Below are positions 5,470 to 9,102 of a stretch of 9,102 nucleotides of DNA, one piece after another. How positions within the stretch are numbered: the first letter of the stretch is position 1; each line of letters begins with the position of its first letter. The notes beneath the pieces were generated by a model. The model ran no database searches. It saw nothing but the letters and a program-made list of their open reading frames with translations, and was not told the DNA's origin. The DNA comes from Robiginitomaculum sp. (lineage in GTDB: Bacteria; Pseudomonadota; Alphaproteobacteria; Caulobacterales; Maricaulaceae): positions 1 through 9,102 of the forward strand of contig JAKITZ010000089.1 in assembly GCA_021647805.1 (NCBI GenBank). The letters run 5' to 3'. Made by a program: the position numbers and the translations under genes.

Positions 5470-6360
5470 ATGAAACGCTTAACTTTACCGTTAGTGATAT
5501 TGCTGGTCTTTGGATCAGTTATGCTAGCAAGAACTGTTGCTTTTTCTGTTGACCAGCGAGAGCAGGCTTTGGTTTTGATGTTTGGTGATGCCAAACGAGT
5601 GGAACACGCATGGGGTAGTGATGATCAACCTGGTTTGAAATTCAAATTCCCTTGGGAAAATGTGGTGTTTTTTGATCGTCGCAACTTGATGCTCAATGCT
5701 CCGGCTAAACAAATTTTGGCTTCCGATCAGGAATGGTTGATAGTTGATGTGTTTGCAAGATACCGTATTGCAGATCCTTTGTTGTTTTATCAACGTGTTA
5801 CTACTGTGCGCGGTGCTGAATTACGGATGACACCATTTCTTGAGGCATCAGTGAAAAGTGTGCTTGGTAGTCATGACAGTGCGCAAATTGTTTCTGGTCA
5901 ACGGCTGGATATGATGAACGCCATTCGTGATCAGCTTGAGTCACAAACCAAGGGTGCAAACCTTGGTGTTGAGATCATTGATGTGAAAATTCGCCGTGCT
6001 GACTTGCCGACGGAAAATGCTACTAAAGTGTTTTTGCGAATGGAAACTGAACGCCAGCAAGAAGCTGCAAAAATTCGTGCTGAAGGTGAGGAGTCTGCCT
6101 TGAAACTTCGTGCGGAAGCCGATCGTGAAGTTCGGGTAATCTTGGCCAACGCTAAGGAAACATCATCAAGAATTCGTGGTGCTGGCGATGCCGAGCGTAA
6201 CGAAGTTTATGCTAATGCGTATAACGCTGACCCTGAGTTCTTTGCGTTTTATCGTTCGATGGAAGCCTATGAAAAGGCTCTGGCCAATGGTAATACCTCG
6301 ATGGTGCTTTCACCGGATAGCGAGTTCTTCCGTTACTTCGGAAGCCAAAGAGGTAAGTAA
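5470..6360 (+). CDS. hflC: HflC, subunit of the FtsH-modulating HflKC complex
   Basis: A 296-residue partner of HflK, anchored by an N-terminal transmembrane segment (about residues 5-24) with its SPFH/band-7 domain outside the cytoplasm. Family features are VDQREQALVLMFGD after the anchor, PGLKFKFPW, an IDVKIRRADLP motif (170-180), and the long Ala/Arg/Glu helix METERQQEAAKIRAEGEE that forms the coiled-coil wall. The C-terminal PEFFAFYRSMEAYEKAL and the hydrophobic TSMVLSPDSEFFRYF tail are as in other HflC proteins. The ATG is 2 nt after the hflK stop, with AGAGGA (5456-5461) 8 nt upstream, so the two genes are co-translated. Length is normal. No DUF2065 or DegP-type protease gene follows; a terminator-like hairpin and convergent pyk come next. 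Confidence 0.96.
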   Translation: MKRLTLPLVILLVFGSVMLARTVAFSVDQREQALVLMFGDAKRVEHAWGSDDQPGLKFKFPWENVVFFDRRNLMLNAPAKQILASDQEWLIVDVFARYRIADPLLFYQRVTTVRGAELRMTPFLEASVKSVLGSHDSAQIVSGQRLDMMNAIRDQLESQTKGANLGVEIIDVKIRRADLPTENATKVFLRMETERQQEAAKIRAEGEESALKLRAEADREVRVILANAKETSSRIRGAGDAERNEVYANAYNADPEFFAFYRSMEAYEKALANGNTSMVLSPDSEFFRYFGSQRGK

Positions 6361-6404
6361 CTCTGTATAGTTTGCTCTTGGGTATTCAAGGGCAGTGACA
6401 AATT

Positions 6405-6442
6405 TTAAGGGCGTATTCAGGTTGAACTGGATGCGCCCTTAA
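6405..6442. terminator. Hairpin between convergent hflC and pyk, probable bidirectional terminator
   Basis: A 16-bp stem (6405-6420 with 6427-6442) closes on a six-base loop, GTTGAA. The outer nine pairs, TTAAGGGCG with CGCCCTTAA, are perfect; the inner seven include two G-T wobbles. It lies 44 nt after the hflC stop and 24 nt beyond the pyk stop, the expected place for terminating both convergent transcripts. The downstream T content is modest in both directions (TTAATTGT on plus, TTAAAATTTGT on minus), so intrinsic termination may be partial. Confidence 0.75.
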
Positions 6443-6466
6443 TTGTAACAATTATAAAGCTTTGAT

Positions 6467-7879
6467 CTAATCCACCCGAGCAATTCGTATTAGATTTGTT
6501 TTGCCCGGTGATCCAAACGGTATGCCAGCGGTGACAACAATTCTGTCACCGGTTTTGCCAACACCTTCGCGTTTAACCGCTTCTACGGCTTTGCTGACCA
6601 TATCGTCCATATTGCTAGCATCTTTGGTCATACAAACTGTAATTCCCCAAACCAGAGCTAGCCTTCTGGCGGTGGATAGGTTTGGTGTCATGCCGATTAT
6701 GCGCTCGATAGGGCGCTCTCTGGCGGCTCTAAATGCTGTTGATCCAGAGGAAGTATAAGTAACGATTGCTGCGGCATTGATGGTATCAGCGGCCATGTGC
6801 GCGGCGGCCATGATTGCATCGGCAGTGGTGTTTTCTGGTCGTCTTTGTCCGGCGGCAAGCAAATCTCGCCAACTAGGTGAGCGTTCAACCCGGCGAATGA
6901 TTTTTTCCATCATTGAAACTGTTTCGACAGGGTATTTGCCAACTGCGGTTTCCCCTGACAGCATAACCGCATCAGTACCGTCATAAACGGCTGTTGCAAC
7001 ATCGGAGGCTTCGGCTCTGGTTGGTGCCGGATTTTCAATCATGCTCTCCAACATTTGCGTAGCAACAATTACCGGTTTGCCTTTACGCCGGGCTTTGGCA
7101 ATAATTTCTTTCTGGAGAACAGGAACTGCTTCTGGCGGCATTTCCACGCCCAAATCACCGCGCGCCACCATTACTGCATCGGTTAAATCCATGATCGCAT
7201 CAAGATGTTCAATAGCCAGTGGTTTCTCCAGTTTGGAGATAATGCCTGCCTTTTTTTGCACCAGTTTGCGTAAGTCAGCCACATCTTGTGCCCCTTGGAC
7301 AAATGACAAAGCTACCCAATCGACTCCCAGCTCCAGCGCCAATGTTAAATCTTTGCGGTCTTTGTTTGTAAGGGCTGATATTGGCAAAAATGCACCGGGT
7401 AGATTAACTCCCTTGCGATTGGAAAGAACGCCGGAGGTAAGTGCTGTGACTTGCATGCTGTCTTTAGTAATTGCCGTTACCTTAAAACGCATTCTGCCAT
7501 CATTAACCAATAATATGTCACCAGCAGAAATTGCTTTGAAAATCTCTTTATGAGGCAATGGTGCGCGGGTTTCGTTGCCGGGTGTAGTATCCATATCAAA
7601 CTGGAAGTTCTGACCTGATCTTAAAGAAACTTCGTCATTTTCAAATGTTCCAAGGCGCAATTTGGGGCCTTGTAGATCAGCAATTATCGCAATAGGACGC
7701 TGTTTATCTTTTTCTACTTCGCGAATGGCTTGATATAATTTTCGATGATCATCGGCGGTTCCATGCGAGAAATTCATACGAAAAATATCTACCCCGGAAT
7801 CAAACAGTTTTGATATTTGGCTTACACTAGAGGTTGCCGGGCCAAGTGTAGCTACGATTTTAGTTCGTGTTCGTTTCAT
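6467..7879 (-). CDS. pyk: Pyruvate kinase, potassium-independent-type residue set
   Basis: A 470-residue pyruvate kinase, making pyruvate and ATP from phosphoenolpyruvate and ADP at the end of glycolysis. The order of motifs is complete: KIVATLGPA (N-terminus), FRMNFSHG (33-40), ADLQGPKLR (67-75), KGVNLPG (156-162), the signature IISKLEK with catalytic Lys216 and metal-binding Glu218, MVARGDLG with Asp242, ATQMLESM with Thr274, TRAEASDVA, and MLSGETA. The C-terminal domain keeps a TSSGSTA loop like the effector phosphate loop. Leu69, Gln70, Lys73 and Leu76 stand at the places of rabbit muscle Thr113, Lys114, Glu117 and Thr120, the combination of K+-independent enzymes. The start at 7879 is where homology begins; 45 further in-frame codons upstream show none. 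The ribosome site is weak. Convergent with hflC. Confidence 0.96.
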   Translation of the reverse strand: MKRTRTKIVATLGPATSSVSQISKLFDSGVDIFRMNFSHGTADDHRKLYQAIREVEKDKQRPIAIIADLQGPKLRLGTFENDEVSLRSGQNFQFDMDTTPGNETRAPLPHKEIFKAISAGDILLVNDGRMRFKVTAITKDSMQVTALTSGVLSNRKGVNLPGAFLPISALTNKDRKDLTLALELGVDWVALSFVQGAQDVADLRKLVQKKAGIISKLEKPLAIEHLDAIMDLTDAVMVARGDLGVEMPPEAVPVLQKEIIAKARRKGKPVIVATQMLESMIENPAPTRAEASDVATAVYDGTDAVMLSGETAVGKYPVETVSMMEKIIRRVERSPSWRDLLAAGQRRPENTTADAIMAAAHMAADTINAAAIVTYTSSGSTAFRAARERPIERIIGMTPNLSTARRLALVWGITVCMTKDASNMDDMVSKAVEAVKREGVGKTGDRIVVTAGIPFGSPGKTNLIRIARVD

Positions 7880-8052
7880 GATTGCCGAGTTTTTCTTACA
7901 TTTTGAATGAACAACAGTATTCAGTGATTCAGTCTTGTTGGTAACTGTTTTTTTAAAGTAAGAACTATATGAGCTGAACAAAATAGCTTGCGTATTAGTT
8001 GCTAGGAATATCAAACATATGCAGTACGGAATTTAAGGCTTCTAGGATAATC
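7880..8052. promoter_or_regulatory. Divergent intergenic region between pyk and the acyltransferase gene
   Basis: This 173-bp AT-rich gap should contain the promoters for both flanking genes. No hexamer pair close to consensus with 16-18 nt spacing was found on either strand. Visible elements are a direct repeat of ATTCAGT (7919-7925 and 7927-7933, 8-bp period), a run of seven T before AAAG near 7950, and AGGA (8044-8047) 5 nt before the acyltransferase ATG as its ribosome site. Open frames extend into the gap from both genes but have no protein-like sequence or ribosome site of their own. Confidence 0.4.
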
Positions 8053-9057
8053 ATGCAACAGCAGATAAACCGGTTTGATTTTCTACGATTACTATTTGCC
8101 TGTGTTGTGGTGTTTTATCATGCGTTGGCTCTTTCCGGTACCGTAAGTATAAAACTGGAAAATTTGGCGACTCTGCTCGTTGAGTTATCGATCCAGGGCT
8201 TCTTTATAATTTCCGGTCTGTTAGTGTACAGCTCTTTAGTCCGCTCAAATAATATTTATGAATATGCTAAAAAACGAGTGCGCCGTTTATACCCAGCCTA
8301 TGTAGTAATTATTGTTATACCAGCTTTTGCTAGTTTGTTGATGGGCGGCGAATTGTTCCCAGTGTTAAAATATTTAGTGGCCAACCTCGGTTTTTTAAAT
8401 TTTTTGGCTCCAACACTGCCTGGTTTGTTTGAGGAATTGCGGTTTCCACAAGTCAATGGAGCACTGTGGACATTAAAGATTGAGGTAATGTTCTATATAA
8501 TACTGCCACTTCTGGCTTGGGCGATTGATCTATTGGGGCGCAAAAAATGGGTGTTGTTTATTACTATTTATATTTTTGCAGAAATATGGCGCGCAATGAT
8601 ACTATTATTGGATATTCCTTTTGCAATGCAAATATCTCGACAATTACCGGGACAGATGAGTTTTTTTGTTATTGGAATGTCCCTTTGGTTATTACGTGAT
8701 TTACTGCGAGTTCATATTACCAAGACAGGAGTTCTGGGAACCATATTGATTTTATTATCATTTTTACCACCATTAGAGTTCTTGCGGGCGATAGGTTTGG
8801 GTGGTGTAATATTTTTTATAAGTTATCTCCCGGGGCCAGCGATTAATGTCGCCAGATATGGTGATTTAAGTTATGGGGTTTATATAACTCACTTTCCAAT
8901 CATAAATTTAATTATCATGGCAGGCTTCTTTGCAAATTCAGTTTGGGAGGGATTATTAATGGTGACTGGCTTGGTAGCCTTTGCTAGCCTGTTAATGTGG
9001 CATGTAGTGGAAAAACCATTTTTACTTCGATCTAGTCACTATAGGAAAAAAAATTAA
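8053..9057 (+). CDS. Acyltransferase-3 family integral membrane protein
   Basis: A 334-residue polytopic protein of the acyltransferase-3 (OafA/NodX/YrhL) family, which moves acyl groups, often acetyl, onto sugars of O-antigen, capsule, peptidoglycan or other exported glycans. The N-terminal motif RFDFLRLLFACVVVFYH carries the conserved Arg and His23. Next come FFIISGLLVY, the basic KKRVRRLYPAY loop (73-83), LWTLKIEVMFY with Glu144, and the final SYGVYITHFPI and EKPF motifs. About ten hydrophobic segments are visible. There is no C-terminal SGNH hydrolase domain, so this is the short, stand-alone form. The start at 8053 has AGGA 5 nt upstream and places the family motif at residue 7; a TTG at 7999 adds non-homologous residues. 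Sampled lines are 32-40% GC, below the rest of the window, hinting at later acquisition. No glycan gene adjoins it, so the substrate is unknown. Confidence 0.9.
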   Translation: MQQQINRFDFLRLLFACVVVFYHALALSGTVSIKLENLATLLVELSIQGFFIISGLLVYSSLVRSNNIYEYAKKRVRRLYPAYVVIIVIPAFASLLMGGELFPVLKYLVANLGFLNFLAPTLPGLFEELRFPQVNGALWTLKIEVMFYIILPLLAWAIDLLGRKKWVLFITIYIFAEIWRAMILLLDIPFAMQISRQLPGQMSFFVIGMSLWLLRDLLRVHITKTGVLGTILILLSFLPPLEFLRAIGLGGVIFFISYLPGPAINVARYGDLSYGVYITHFPIINLIIMAGFFANSVWEGLLMVTGLVAFASLLMWHVVEKPFLLRSSHYRKKN

Positions 9058-9102
9058 AACTATCAAATAAATTTGCCGATAAGCTTACCTTACTAATTTG
9101 AA

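Noticed and set aside
7041..7553. 170-codon plus-strand open frame inside pyk
   Set aside because: Antisense shadow of a highly conserved enzyme; no ribosome site or protein-like motif.
7880..8014. 45-codon N-terminal extension of pyruvate kinase
   Set aside because: Homology starts exactly at the ATG at 7879; the extension has no family match and would intrude on the acyltransferase upstream region.
7999..8052. 18-codon extension of the acyltransferase from a TTG
   Set aside because: AGGA 5 nt before the ATG at 8053 and the family motif position favour the shorter protein.

Overview
The window reads as a stretch of alphaproteobacterial chromosome with moderate GC (about 43-60% in lines counted by hand, lower at the right end). 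The lineage call is an inference from protein style: the Mrp ATPase has the cysteine-less form I associate with alphaproteobacteria, the pyruvate kinase carries the ADLQGPK motif, and a folA/hflKC neighbourhood is familiar from that class. I cannot name a genus. There is no phage, IS element, CRISPR array, tRNA or rRNA in the window.

Layout, left to right. (1) The 3' part of a sodium-dependent SNF/NSS amino-acid transporter, cut by the window edge. (2) A two-gene unit: a small uncharacterised lipoprotein (852-1490) whose end overlaps by 14 nt a class I SAM methyltransferase (1477-2076). (3) A minus-strand VUT/YhhQ-type membrane protein (2062-2565), whose 3' end overlaps that of the methyltransferase. 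(4) folA, dihydrofolate reductase (2616-3131), divergent from the VUT gene across only 50 bp. (5) A minus-strand Mrp/ApbC-type P-loop ATPase (3141-4241), divergent from (6) the hflK-hflC operon (4328-6360). (7) A strong hairpin (6405-6442) between hflC and (8) minus-strand pyruvate kinase (6467-7879). (9) A divergent, AT-richer integral-membrane acyltransferase-3 gene (8053-9057).

Most genes are core: folate reduction, Fe-S cluster handling, control of the FtsH membrane protease by HflK/HflC, and glycolysis. The accessory or poorly understood parts are the lipoprotein-methyltransferase pair, the short VUT protein and the acyltransferase. The features most worth a second look are the Mrp ATPase with serines in place of both CxxC cysteines, the pyruvate kinase with the residue set of the potassium-independent class, the coupled lipoprotein-methyltransferase pair, and a compact shared promoter between the VUT gene and folA. 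I do not see a complete, obviously undescribed multi-gene system.
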